DNA of 64,000 nt from Hypericum androsaemum (lineage: Eukaryota; Streptophyta; Magnoliopsida; Malpighiales; Hypericaceae). The translations under genes and the position numbers were made by a program. The stretch lies in assembly GCA_963995505.1 (NCBI GenBank), contig OZ023198.1, positions 2,046,001 to 2,110,000 of the forward strand. Direction: 5' to 3'. A model generated the notes under the pieces. The model saw only the letters and a list, made by a program, of their open reading frames with translations. It did not search any database and was not told where the DNA came from. Shown piece after piece: positions 46,701 to 58,498 of this stretch (its first letter is position 1; the number at the start of each line of letters is the position of its first letter).

Positions 46701-49085
46701 AAACATAACTACGACAAATTAGTAAAATATGAATCTAGTGTTACTTTTTTCTCATCAAATTAAAATCTAGTTGGATATCTCTAATAGTTCACATGGCATT
46801 CAAAAGCTCCGGTCTCATGTTCGAACTGCAACAAAGAATTGTGAAAAGTTGTTGCTATTATCGCTTAATTAACAAATCAATTAGTAAAATTTTATTCACC
46901 CAGCATTATTATGTCTTATCGTATACTTTTCCTTAACTGATTCAGTAATTAAGTCATGATCACCATACAAGTTCACTATATTTTATCTTGGCTTGATCAC
47001 ATTTACGTAGGGGTCCACCCCTGGCAACCTCGCCAGTGTTTTGTTCACCCTTGTAGATTGACTTCATTCAGCATTTTCAGTAGTTAGGTTATAAGTTGAA
47101 TTTCCTCTTATAAATTTATACCTTGCAGGCATTTGTGCTGACATAGCAACCATAAAGCACGAGCATTGGTCGGCTCTGGCTCCTCTTCCATTTGAAGTGG
47201 TCATATCTGCTGGGCAAAAAGCTAAGGAGGACTCTTGGGATAAAGGTGGAGGACCATTCCCTTTCTTGGAAATGCTATTTTTAACTTTCACCTGTTACTA
47301 ATTGTTAATGGCTTGTTGAAACAACTTCCCTCTGTGTGTGTGCTTGCGTGTACATTTCATATATATACTGGTTTGCTTGCATGTATGTCTGTGACTTGCA
47401 ATTGTTTAAACTGTGCCATTTTGATCGGTGGAATAGGTGATGGTGATCCAGATAGGAGCAAACTTGCACGTGAATTGAATGATTTAACAGGAGAGGGAAA
47501 TATTGAGAGTATGCTTTCGGTGGAGATGGGATTGAGGGAATTAGCTTCTCTAAAGGTTCTCTTTCAAGACTTCCAGTGTTTGGATTCTTTGAAGCTCTAA
47601 TTCGTAATTCTTTTGCTTTCAGTGATATGCTAGTTTATGTTTACCTATGTATGAAGAAACAATTTTTTTCTCATGGATTTCCCTTATCAGTTCCTCTTTT
47701 TTGCATGCTAACTTGAAGGCTTATGCGTGTAGGTTGAGGATGCTGTTGTTCTTGCATTGTCTCTAAACAGACAATCTAATGTGGCGCGACAAGGTATATC
47801 ACTGTCTGGTGTGCAGTTTCTGTTTCATGATCAGATCACTATCTGGCAACTGCTACCGGAGTTCCAATAAAATTGAGTTGCATAAACTTACTCATGTCCT
47901 TTTTCATATACTTAAAGAAGCTTCTACGAAATCCTTGTAGAAATAAAATAAGCTGAAAGCATCTGAAATATCAGGAACTTTTTCTAAGGTTTTTCCTTTA
48001 TTCTCCTCTGTGCATCTGCTCAGGTTCCGGGGATCCCAAGTTTTCTGAGGCATTTGGTAAGAATACAACTACAGCCTAACCTATTGACGATTATGTATTT
48101 GTATCTGATGATGTCTCCTTATCTCTCGTAGAATTAAGTGAAGGAGAGGCAGAGGATGTTCTTTTTAAGGAGGTGAATTGTTCTCTCCTGTTTTTTCAGT
48201 TTTTACTGCTTTCATTTTAAGGAAAGGAACTCAAGAGTAGTTTCTATCCTTCTGTGAGCTTCTCCCCTCGGTTATGTTTGGTCAGATAACATCTACTCAA
48301 TAAGTTTCCTCGTGGTAGCAATCAATTCTGGAAGAGGTTTCTAAATAAAGCTTGAGAAAGATCGGCAATATGCTTGACATTGTGAAATCCCTGAAATGAG
48401 AAATAGGAGGAATTACCATGTTTCAGGCCATTGTAGTTGATGTGGAGCAGGGTTGTGCTCGCCGACCGAGCTTTCAACTTTAGGTTGAAAAAGACTAGCT
48501 ACAAACTTTTCCTCAGTTAACAGTAATCAGCCATGACGTGGCCGATTTTGCTGATCTTACCTTTTCTTAGAACTCTTGAACAGTACTTTTAGGAAAGTTT
48601 TGTTACGTCAGTTAATTTGAGAAGGCCTTGCTTATTCTCTAGGCATGGCTTACATATTTCTGGAGAAGAGCCAAAGTCCATAGCGTGGAAGAGGATATTG
48701 CAGAAGAGCGTCTTCAATTTTGGATCAGCCGGATGGGTCAGTCACCTACCTCGCATGATGCCGTGGATGGTAAGTTCACCATCTATACTTGAACAGAATA
48801 CAGTTCTGGTCGAACATATCTTATCCTTCTTCCATTGTTCAGTTTTCTTTCTACTTGCTTAGTGTGCACATATCTGCCAAATAGCATTTTGCACATTCTC
48901 TCTTTTCTACATCACTTGCTCTGATGAGCAACTTATGATTTATTCATGGCGCAGTTGAGCGCGGTCTGGTGGAGCTTAGGAAGTTGAGCATAGAGCAACA
49001 GCTCTGGGAAGCATCTCGCAAAGAGATTGACCAATCTTTGGTTGCCAATCATAACCCTACAACAGATCCAGAATTATCTCAGTAA
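43717..49085 (+). CDS. SCD2: Coiled-coil protein resembling SCD2 (stomatal cytokinesis defective 2)
   Basis: A 550-residue protein in 17 exons: 43717-44058, 44158-44330, 44822-44900, 45012-45053, 45143-45205, 45665-45714, 45791-45818, 45970-46044, 46130-46240, 46364-46424, 47129-47245, 47437-47555, 47733-47793, 48024-48056, 48132-48172, 48643-48769 and 48955-49085. The start '[18 protein letters not shown]' and '[20 protein letters not shown]' are typical of the SCD2 family. An Asp run (about residues 70-79) follows. From about residue 180 to 350 short exons encode heptad-rich helix ('[20 protein letters not shown]', '[20 protein letters not shown]'), a predicted coiled coil. The conserved C-terminal part contains '[20 protein letters not shown]' and '[13 protein letters not shown]'. 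In Arabidopsis SCD2 works with SCD1 in exocyst- and clathrin-linked membrane traffic during cytokinesis and cell expansion; the same role is inferred here. No catalytic domain is seen. Confidence 0.88.
46770..46900 (+). mobile_element. SINE-like sequence in SCD2-like intron 10
   Basis: Box A-like 'tagttcacatgg' (about 46786) and box B-like 'tgttcgaactg' (about 46820) are about 35 bases apart, as in tRNA-derived SINEs. Upstream in the same intron (about 46520-46700) is an AT-rich block with 'agtcccaacttgggtcagt' that looks like a MITE fragment. Neither has clear ends. Confidence 0.3.
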
Positions 49086-50420
49086 CATTTTTGCCTTCTC
49101 CCTGTCAAGAGTTACTGGTTAGTTGCCCGTGTTCAAATTCCGTCTTCTGCTTAATTCCATTGCCCTTCTATAGTTACTTTTTGCTATTTCGCGACGTACC
49201 CCTTATATATTTTCGATCTTGTCCGTTCACAGTCGATAGATCTTGCCAGTACATCACTTATCAGTGCAAGATAGCAGATAATTCTTTAGCTGTTGGGGAA
49301 GATTTGTTGCACTTTGGCCCCTTCAACATTTGTTCATAAGTAGAGTATTGCCCGAGTTCAAAACACTTCAAAGGTTAAATATACAAAATTGTTCATATTC
49401 CCCATTTTCTTCGTTGAATTTGTAATATGTCGTCGTCCGATACCATAGTTGGCATAAATGGGAGTGACCTTTTATTAATTATATTTTTCAGATAAGTACC
49501 TTTTTTAGTAACTAATTATGAAAAGGGCGTCTTTATAACTTCAGAAAAGATGTCTTTGTTTTTTTTTTTCAATTTGCATTTCTTCTTCTTGTTCTTCCAG
49601 GCCAGAAAAGGCAATCTTTTCCGGTAATTTTTTAGTTTTTAGGAGCATTTCCGTATATTAAATTACATGGATGGAATAAAAAAGGAGCCGAGCGACAAGG
49701 AAGATTCGATGGCAGAGAGAGCAACATAAGCTTCGATCACCGGGTTTTTTGGAGTTATATATCTCTTATAAAATGATAAAGAATAAGAAAGAAGAGGAGA
49801 ACGCAAAAAGTGGCGGTCATTGAAGATCTTGAATGTAAAAGATAGGACAGTGATCGACTATAAACAATTCTTTTTAAAAAAATAATTATTATTGGAGATT
49901 TTTTTTGGTGGAAAATTATTGAAGATAGAGTTTGCTCCATATGAACCATATAGTGTGTGGCCCAATACTTGCAACTAATTCGCGTCTGTATTATAGAGTC
50001 CAGATTCGGCCTAACTCCTAGTTCCTTGGTTAGTATAAATAGGCTCATGATGTTCCTGGGCTGGATCATGTTCTTTACTTTCGATAAAACACTTCGTATC
50101 ATAAAAAAATCTCAATAAAATACAATAAAAAGGTAATTTTTTTAACCATGATTACCCAGTGATTGAACCATTTACTTTCGTCAAATCATCAACACGGCGG
50201 AGTCGGGATAAATCTTTGTATCTGCAGTGTTAGCGACGACACTCTTTCCATGGTGCGGTTTTTCCCATTGGTTTTGCCATATCCGAGTTTTAAAGAGGTC
50301 GGTGGCTGCGGAATAGGAAGATCTTGTTTCAATGTAAATAACATAATAAAATTTAATTCTTCAAAAAAATCGTCAACGTCTTTTACCATTAAACTAAATG
50401 TTCTTTGGGTAATGTTATCT
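49086..50420. other. SCD2-like 3' region and spacer, nothing recognised
   Basis: The first 200-300 bases are probably 3' untranslated sequence. No conserved frame or clean repeat follows. Confidence 0.5.
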
Positions 50421-50428
50421 CTTCCTAC

Positions 50429-50853
50429 CATAGTTTTAAAAAACGCGGTCCGACTGGCGGTCCGAAAATCGTTCAGAAGACCAGTCCGTTTTTAGGAGTA
50501 AAACGGTATCTGGTCAGACCGCCCAAAATTTGAAACAGTTCGTACTGGTTTTTGACTCTGATTATCCGGTCTGACCAGATTTGTTCCAAATCAACAAAAA
50601 AGTCATATCATATGCTCAATTTTTCTAAATCAACAAAGAAAAATAGACTTTATATGTTATAAATTGATTGATATTTCTAAAATGTAGCTTTTGAAACTAA
50701 TATTTTGACTATTTAGTCTACATATTATTTGAATAATAGTAAAAATTTAATAAAAAACTATCTGGTCAAACCGGTGGTCCAACCGATCAGACCAATCAAA
50801 CTGGAAAACAGATGAAATCCAGCCCGTACCAAACCCCGTATTTTATGACTATG
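50429..50853. mobile_element. hAT-type MITE with perfect 8-bp target duplication
   Basis: A 425-bp element starting catagttttaaaaaacgcg and ending, read on the other strand, catagtcataaaatacgg. It is flanked by cttcctac at 50421-50428 and again at 50854-50861. The 8-bp target duplication and the short imperfect inverted ends fit the hAT superfamily. The sub-terminal parts carry several inverted 'ctggtcagacc'/'ggtctgacc' motifs and the centre is AT-rich. No coding capacity. Confidence 0.85.
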
Positions 50854-50861
50854 CTTCCTAC

Positions 50862-53800
50862 CAATGAACCACTCGCTCTCCTCTCCCAAGTTTTGGTCCG
50901 ACAACTCCACCGTGAAATCTCTTTAAGTTTGCGCAGCATCATCATAAATGATTATTACATATGATTTTATGTTTTTTTTGTGTGGTTTTTCTGATAGGGG
51001 GTTTTTCGTAGTCAGTCTTCATTATTTATTTCTACTATTTTTATCTTTAAAAGCTGTTCAAATCTTTCCTAAAACTATCACACAGCTGTCGATCCTGGTT
51101 TGAAGGATCCATGACTTTCGGTTGCCCAAGCTTCAGTTGATGAACATGGTGAGGACGCCATTATATTAATGATGGTGAATAGTTTTTTTCAAGCTTTTCA
51201 ATCTTTTCGACTTAGCAAAAGTAATGTCTCCTGACATGATATAGACTCCAAATATTCATGACCTGAATGTAAAAGCGTCGAACTATTATCCCTCCATTTA
51301 TTAGTGAACTATTTCTCCATAAATAGCAAATATTTTTTACTTGCTCCTACGGAACCCAGAGGTCAAAAAATTGAGAAAAGTTGGTCATTCAAAAGATTCT
51401 TCGAAAAATTAAGAATGACTAATCTTTTCGAATTCAAAATCGAATAAATTTGATCTTATAAATCCGACGATGTTAGAAAAGAGACTTAGAAAATGTATCA
51501 TTGCATTTTGTCAACCTCTTTTTTCTCTACTGAATTGTTACACCATGTAAAGTTTTCCACTAGACTTTCGTGTCGATCAAGCTTTAGTTGGTGCATGAGG
51601 TCGCAATTATATTAATGATGGTGTAGAATTCCGTAACTATTGAAATTGGTATCACTTTAATAATGGTGTAGGCCTTTAGTTTTTGTTCTCTTCAATTGGG
51701 AATGATGATTTAGATTTCCCAAAAATCATGACAATTAGGTAACTTAGAGATGCTAAAAGATCAGGGGAGGGCCCTTAACCCGCAGGGAGGATATAATTGC
51801 CAAGTCATGCCAGGGTATAATTGATCATTTGTGGGGGCTGAAATGTTGGCATTTTGCTATTTGTTTGGTTGACCTTTTTTGCAAGTATTACGTTGCATCA
51901 CTTTTCCCTTCCTTAATATCAAAAATTTTCAACAGCATTCTTCTATTTTAACTATCGATTTCGACAAACAATTACTTAAATAGCCTTCTTTTTAAGGTAA
52001 CATTTTTAGAGAAAAAGTGTTTATAGCTTAATCAAAAAGTTTCAAGTTCGACTCATCGAAAATATAGCAGAGTTAAATAATTATTAAGAGAACTTTGTCA
52101 ATTGTTAAACCTTGACTAGCCGGCAAAGAAGAAAAATATATCGATTTCGATTTTAGGAATACACCGATATTCAAACTTACTAATAGTTATTTGGAGTAAT
52201 GATGCAATGTTAAATAACTGTTGAAAAATCTTGTCGCTTTTCAAACTTGAATTAGTCAACCAAGAATAAAAAAGAATTGGGAATACACCGATATTAAAAC
52301 TAACTAATAAGAGATTTGTCGTTATTTAAAATTATGATCAACTTAAATTCTATTACAAAAGTTTCCAAGCTTTTGGTACAATTCTCGGTGGTGCTCATAT
52401 GGGGGATGGCCCATAACTTTCCCATGTTTGCCGCTGCTTAATTTGTTTGAGATTTTTATTGTTGGGTTCCAACTCGTGCAAGATGACGTGGCATATTACC
52501 TTGTTTGTGTAATTTGCATTTGGTGAAAAAAGTATCGAATAGGTCCAAAACAAACGAGCCAAGCAGTACTGTTTTAATGCCCATGACGCCTGGCGAAGAG
52601 CACGCCTACGCCGTGGTACCCATTTCAACTTTACAGCACAAAGTCAATACTTGATTATTGATGGGGTGAATTGTATTTTAAGGTCATGTGATTTGCATTA
52701 AGATTATCATAGCACTACCCCTCATTAATTAGGTGAGTCGAATATAAAATTAGTGATATGACATGACACGCTGATAAAATTAACAGTATGATATTACATA
52801 CAAGATAACTCAAATAACTTAACAAAAAGTGTGTAATTGTCACAAATTATGGCTAGTATGATCCTATTCTCACAAATTATTGTCGCCTAACACATGGAAC
52901 CCATGCTAATTGTTGATTGTGGTCTCCTTGATTGATTTGAGGAAGTCCAAGGCTTATTCCTCCCACAAGTTAAACAATTGTCCCACTAAGGTGAAGGTGG
53001 AGACCTAATCTTCTTCTTCTTCTTCTCTTGTTTTCTTCTTTCTCTTTTTACACTTGGAGACGTTCGTCAACTCAAAAGGAACATCTTTTTGGCTCGCTAA
53101 AAGCCAATAAGAAGAAACCCAGATGTGATATGAGTACAAAAAGAAAAAAATGTGAGAAACAGCGACCAAAAGTTCTGGAAAGTGTATAGGCTGGCTGGCT
53201 GGTTGGTTTCCACTATTAACCCTTGGGAACGAGAGAGAGAGTAATAGAAGACACGTCCACCGCCATCTCTGCAAATCCTGTGACCAGGAGAACAGATCAT
53301 TCTTATTCCTAATCTCATCTCTGTAGATAACAATTTTGATTGTTACATAATATACGTCTTTTTGTTGATACCAACTGGTATCGTCCGATTAATTCATACT
53401 AGAGTCGGTAGGATTTCTGAACGATGGTAAAATTTTTTCAACAAATACTTAATATTATTATCTTAAAAATATGAACTCGAAATCTCTTGATTAACTTTGA
53501 ACAACTTTATTCAACTCGTTGTTACTATATACGTTTTTATTGGAAACAAATAAGATAATACTAAGAGATTGATAAGAAAAGAAAGATTAAGACCGGTTCT
53601 TTAGCAAAATCAAGTACAAATAATATGTACCTGAAGCCTAGTTTTTTTCTTGAGGGGTTTTTTTAGATGAATTTGATTTAGAGACTAAGTATTCAAATAT
53701 TAAAGGAGTAAAAAATTGTACCTATCCAAAAACCAAAAAAGTACAAAAAATTCTAAAAATTCCTGCATGTTGACTCAAATCTTATGTTATATGAAACTGT

Positions 53801-55141
53801 ATATTTTTTCGTAAAATTAAATATTACGGATAAACGACTTTCCACAGTTCTTATGAAATTATAATTTTTTACCTCAGTTATGGTGATTGTATATATAAGA
53901 CAACATTTTTAAAAATATTTGACATTTGATTGAACCTAACAAATATTTTATCAGAAAAACTAACAGATCCTTAGTTTTCATTAATTAAATAATTGAGAAA
54001 AATCTACTTTAGTGAAATGTGATTTGACACATATAATTTTGTGGTTAAAAATGACCAAAATAGTACCAGTGATTTCATGGGTGACACTTCTCATTGGGAT
54101 ATCCATGGTTTCTATGAAACCATAAAGACCATTTTTGCTATTTAAAAAAATATGACTATACGTGTCAAACTGTGAAACCATTAATATTAAAATTTACCCT
54201 AAATAATTTGTACAATAAGATTCTAGCACCATTTACACGGAGAGCGACACAAGAGAGAATGGGCCTGGGACAATAGCGTATCAACCATTTTGCTCTCTTG
54301 CAAATAAACTACCAAAACACATGTTCGGTCCTCTTCATGAAACGCACAGATCGATCACAAGTTGAGGAAGCCATACGCAACTATGAGAATGTTTCACGTA
54401 TTCACTGAATATTGATTTATTTTGAAAGATCTTGAAGTTGATATGCTGATGATTGAAGTTAATTAATATTTTTTTAGAAAATATCAATTTATAAATCAAC
54501 TCCATTATCCAATTCCAGGATGTTTAAAAAAAAATCTTCTACCCTAAAACTTTATTCAATACCTCGAAGATGCCACCATGAAATCCTCCACGATGACTGG
54601 TCACTGTCTAATAAAGAAGCACAATATACCTTGTAAAATTAGACTGTACATGTAAGAGCATAAGGAATCTATAGCGACGTGATTTGGATGGTCGGTCGTC
54701 CAGTTCCCTGCCTGGTCCTGCATCTAGCTCGTGACGTGAAGTGACAAAAGATAACTATGTTTTAAACTTTTTATACCAATTTACCTGTTATTCTGAGTTA
54801 AAGAAAATATACTCAGGATTCTTATCCCAAGATATGGACTTGCTGTTGTTTTTCTCCTCCTATGGATGACAATTGGAACCGGATCTTGAGTGTCCATCTT
54901 CATCTGGACTTAACATATCTAAATGTTGTTGATTTTGACTTGATTGATATTCAAATCCTACTTTTAAAAGGATAAATGCATGAATAATGATAAAAAAATA
55001 TTTAGTTTGGATCTTACACGAATTTTTAAAAATAATATTATATATAAATATCCAACACAGGGTTCAGTGAATATTTGTATAAGATGTTAGATTTTCGAAT
55101 TGTAAGACTTATAAATTTATTTGGATATGTAATGAAGTAGT
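50862..55141. other. AT-rich spacer with SINE-like traces
   Basis: No gene seen in 4.3 kb. At 52024-52055 a box A-like (tagcttaatca) and a box B-like (agttcgactca) are 21 bases apart start to start, on the plus strand. At about 53490-53530 a similar pair lies on the minus strand. The phrase 'gaatacaccgatatt' occurs twice (52157 and 52279). A TTC-rich run lies at about 53010-53035. None has target duplications that I can see. Confidence 0.4.
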
Positions 55142-55515
55142 GTGGGGACTATAATCAACTCCTATGTAACCAGTACCAGGCCCAAAAAACCTACATACAA
55201 GATCAAAGAAGGGTCGAGTGACGAGATAAAGAAAACCGAAGTTTGCGAATTAGATGACACAGAAGTAGAGTACACCGAAAGAAAAAGGGGATTGGCTTCT
55301 ATCTTGAAGAGGGAAGGAGGAGGAAAATGTGTTGAATGGAGTAAGAATCAAAAGAGGAAATAAAAGAGTTAATTGGCAAAGATATTACCTATCTAGTAAT
55401 TTTGTTATTAGATAGTTATTTATTTTTGTATATGTTTAGGCCATAATTAGGCTTATGGTCCTATTAGATTTAGTGCACTTGTGATGGGTAATAATATTTT
55501 ATTTATTAAAAAAAA
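55142..55515 (+). other. Open 73-codon frame joined to a retroposon-like tail, copy 2
   Basis: The frame 55142-55363 encodes a highly charged peptide ('YKIKEGSSDEIKKTEVCELD') of no recognised family. Eleven bases after its stop begins a tail (55375-55515) that is related to 41445-41612 and ends in an A8 run, as in a reverse-transcribed RNA. Together they could be the 3' end of a retroelement or of a processed gene copy. Without a homolog I do not call it a gene. Confidence 0.35.
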
Positions 55516-55959
55516 TCCTCAATAACCATAAAAAAACCGTCTGTAACCAATCCAAATTTTGAAGATAATAGGTAGAAGGATCTCCTCTAAAAATTCACAG
55601 TTATAAATAAATTTATCACTCTTACAACTACCAATATGGTAATCTCTACGAACATCCGAATTAACCATATAATATAATATATGCTGACAAGGCAAGTCCC
55701 ACTTATGGTGTTCAATGAAGGTGCCTCTCTCATGCCTCTCTTTCAACACCATTTTTTCAGGCCTGCAAGTTGGAAAAGAGACAGGAAAAAGGGAGGATAA
55801 ACACTGCAATGATCACAGTGGAGAAAGAAACAATCCTTTTTTTTTAATTTTTATTCAAATTATTTATTTATTGCCATGTCCCTACCTCCATGTCCTCCAC
55901 TTACCAACATTTTTTTTAACCAGCACCTCCATCCATCCCCTGCACTGACCAACATTCTG

Positions 55960-55967
55960 TTATATAT
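55960..55967 (+). promoter_or_regulatory. TATA box of the carboxypeptidase gene
   Basis: The sequence ttatatatc lies about 81 bases upstream of the start codon, consistent with a leader of about 50 bases. Confidence 0.6.
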
Positions 55968-56047
55968 CTAATCTGTCTCTAAATAACAATAAACAAGCAA
56001 TTCCCCTTTGTACTTCTCCTCATCCTCAACCTCTGGAGCTAACAAAA

Positions 56048-58498
56048 ATGGCTAGAATTTCAGTGAGCCTCTTAATTATGGTTGCTTTGAGCATTTCAAT
56101 GGTGGTGGAGGCCTCCTTTTCACATTATGACAGGATTTTGAGGCTCCCTGGTCAACCTTCCCAAGTGGGTTTCAACCAATTCTCAGGTTATGTGAATGTT
56201 GATGACAAGAAGCACACGGACCTGTTCTATTACTTCGTTGAAGCTGAAACTGATCCAGCTTCCAAGCCTTTGGTTCTCTGGTTGAATGGAGGTCAGGGTC
56301 AATCCAACTTTTTTTTTTGACAAGTAGAGTTTTATTGATGATAACACGGTAAAATTCGGTGGGAAAAAGATGCAGTAGAGAAAAAGAATCCAATTCTTAA
56401 TTGCCAACTTCTCTCCTTTTTTTTAATTAGCATGGTTTCTTTTATCTTATTCTTTGGATGATTGTAATGCAGGGCCTGGATGTTCTTCTCTAGGGCTAGG
56501 AGCATTCTCAGAGAATGGACCCTTTAGGCCAAGTGGCAAGGTGCTGGTGAGAAATGAGTATAGCTGGAATAGAGGTACTGTTTCCAACGTTTGATTAATA
56601 TAACATGCTTATGCAAACAAACCGCCAATCTGCTATCCGCTATCTGCTAAATCCATCACGACGTTGCAGAGGCCAACATGTTATACTTGGAGACACCAGT
56701 GGGAGTGGGGTTCTCTTATGCTACCAATAGCTCCTCCTATGTGGGAGTGGATGATGAATCAACAGGTATAATTCACGTAACCAACTTTTAATTTTGCTAT
56801 TCATCTTTTTTAACTGGTAAAAAAAAGTTGTTGAGCTTTTTCTTGTGATTCATATTCCCAGAATTAGAAACAAAATGAGAGAAAGACAAGATAAAAGTAA
56901 AGAATGTGAAGACTTTAAGGCTTTTAGGAGATAAAGATGCAAAATAAAGTTGCGGATAAGACAGTATTTCCATGTAGAAGTTTCTTGTCTACCTCCATTT
57001 TACTTGCCTTAACACCAAAGTTTTCTTTTACAAAAGTACTACTTTTTCTCTTTTAGAAGAGTGCAAAAGTACTACTTGGAATGGGTAAAAGAAGAGGACT
57101 ACAACAGTATGTTTCGCCGGAATATCATTCCGGGTTCGAACAAACATCGAAAAATTAGTCGGAAAACAACTTCCGGTGAATGGTTTTATGCTCTTCTAAA
57201 TGGCTTTATGCTTTTCCATCTTGTTAAGCCAGGGACAATCTTGCATTCTTGCAAAGTTGGTTCGAAAGGTTCCCTCAATATAAGAAAAGGGATTTGTTCA
57301 TAGCAGGGGAAAGTTATGCAGGTCACTACATCCCCCAGCTTGCGAAGCTAATAATCGACATCGATGAAAAGGCTGAACTCTTCCATTTGAAAGGCATTGC
57401 TGTAAGTTTGGCATTGTCATGGACTCGCATTGTTTCGGATCGATTACTTTCATTCGATTGATCTAACTTCTTGGTATCCATTTTGCAGCTGGGAAATCCG
57501 GTCCTAGAATTCGCGACGGACTTAAACTCGAGGGCCGAGTACTTCTGGTCTCATGGACTGATATCAGATACAACATACAAAATGTTCACTTCTTCTTGCA
57601 ACTACTCGCGCTACGTGAGCGAATACTACAGGGACTCGCTTTCATCCGTCTGTTCCGAAGTAATGAACCAAGTCGCGAAAGAGACTAGCAAGTTTGTTGA
57701 CAAGTATGATGTTACACTTGATGTTTGTGTTTCATCAATCCAGTCACAGTTAACTGCTATTAGCCCCCAGCATGTATCGAAGCGGATTGATGTCTGCTTG
57801 GAAGACGAAACGGTGACTTACTTGAACCGAAAGGACGTTCAGACGGCTCTCCACGCCCGCCTTGTCGGAGTCACGAGCTGGAAAGTTTGTAGCGAGTAAT
57901 GTTCCAGCTCTTTAGCCTTGTTAAAGATATGAATTTGAAAGTCAGTACTGATTTTTTTTATTTGTTGGCTAACAGCATTCTGGATTATGTGGTGCTGAAC
58001 TTGGAGATCCCTACAATTACAACGGTCGGATCACTGATCAAGGCGGGAATTCGAGTATTGGTTTACAGGTAAATCAACAGCCGAAGCAAATCCGTAAAGA
58101 TCGTTAAAGCCAAGTGCTATATTTAACATCTGCTAAATCAGTATGACTTGATGAACATCACAGTGGAGACCAAGATTCCGTTATACCGTTGACCGGAAGC
58201 CGAACCCTCGTCCACGGCCTGGCGAACGAGTTAGGACTCAATACAACAGTACCATACAGAGCTTGGTTTGCAGGGAAACAGGTAAACTTTTTAACCCGAA
58301 AAGCGTCTAGGCCGAGTCAAAGAAGCTGATCATTTCAACCCGTTTCAGGTCGGAGGGTGGACTCAAGTCTACGGGAACATGCTCTCGTTCGCGACAGTCC
58401 GAGGTGCTGCACACGAAGTTCCGTTCTCGCAGCCCGAGAGATCACTCGTGCTGTTCAAAATCTTCCTCGAAGGGAAACATCTACCTGAAGTTTTCTGA
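56048..58498 (+). CDS. Serine carboxypeptidase-like protein (SCPL44/45 group)
   Basis: A secreted or vacuolar peptidase of family S10, 460 residues, eight exons: 56048-56291, 56473-56574, 56670-56765, 57229-57401, 57489-57895, 57976-58068, 58164-58281 and 58349-58498. The N-terminus is a signal peptide ('[18 protein letters not shown]'). Substrate- and oxyanion-site motif '[14 protein letters not shown]' spans exons 1-2. The catalytic triad is complete: Ser176 in GESYAG, Asp376 in GDQDSVIP and His433 in RGAAHEVP. '[20 protein letters not shown]' and the C-terminal 'GGWTQVYGN' are typical of the SCPL44-46 group. Exon 4 begins at an unusual but workable acceptor (ttgttaag, ending 57228), chosen because it joins the frame to '[11 protein letters not shown]'. 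Potential N-glycosylation sites such as NYS are present. Whether it acts as peptidase or acyltransferase cannot be told from sequence; this group is generally regarded as peptidase-like. Confidence 0.93.
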
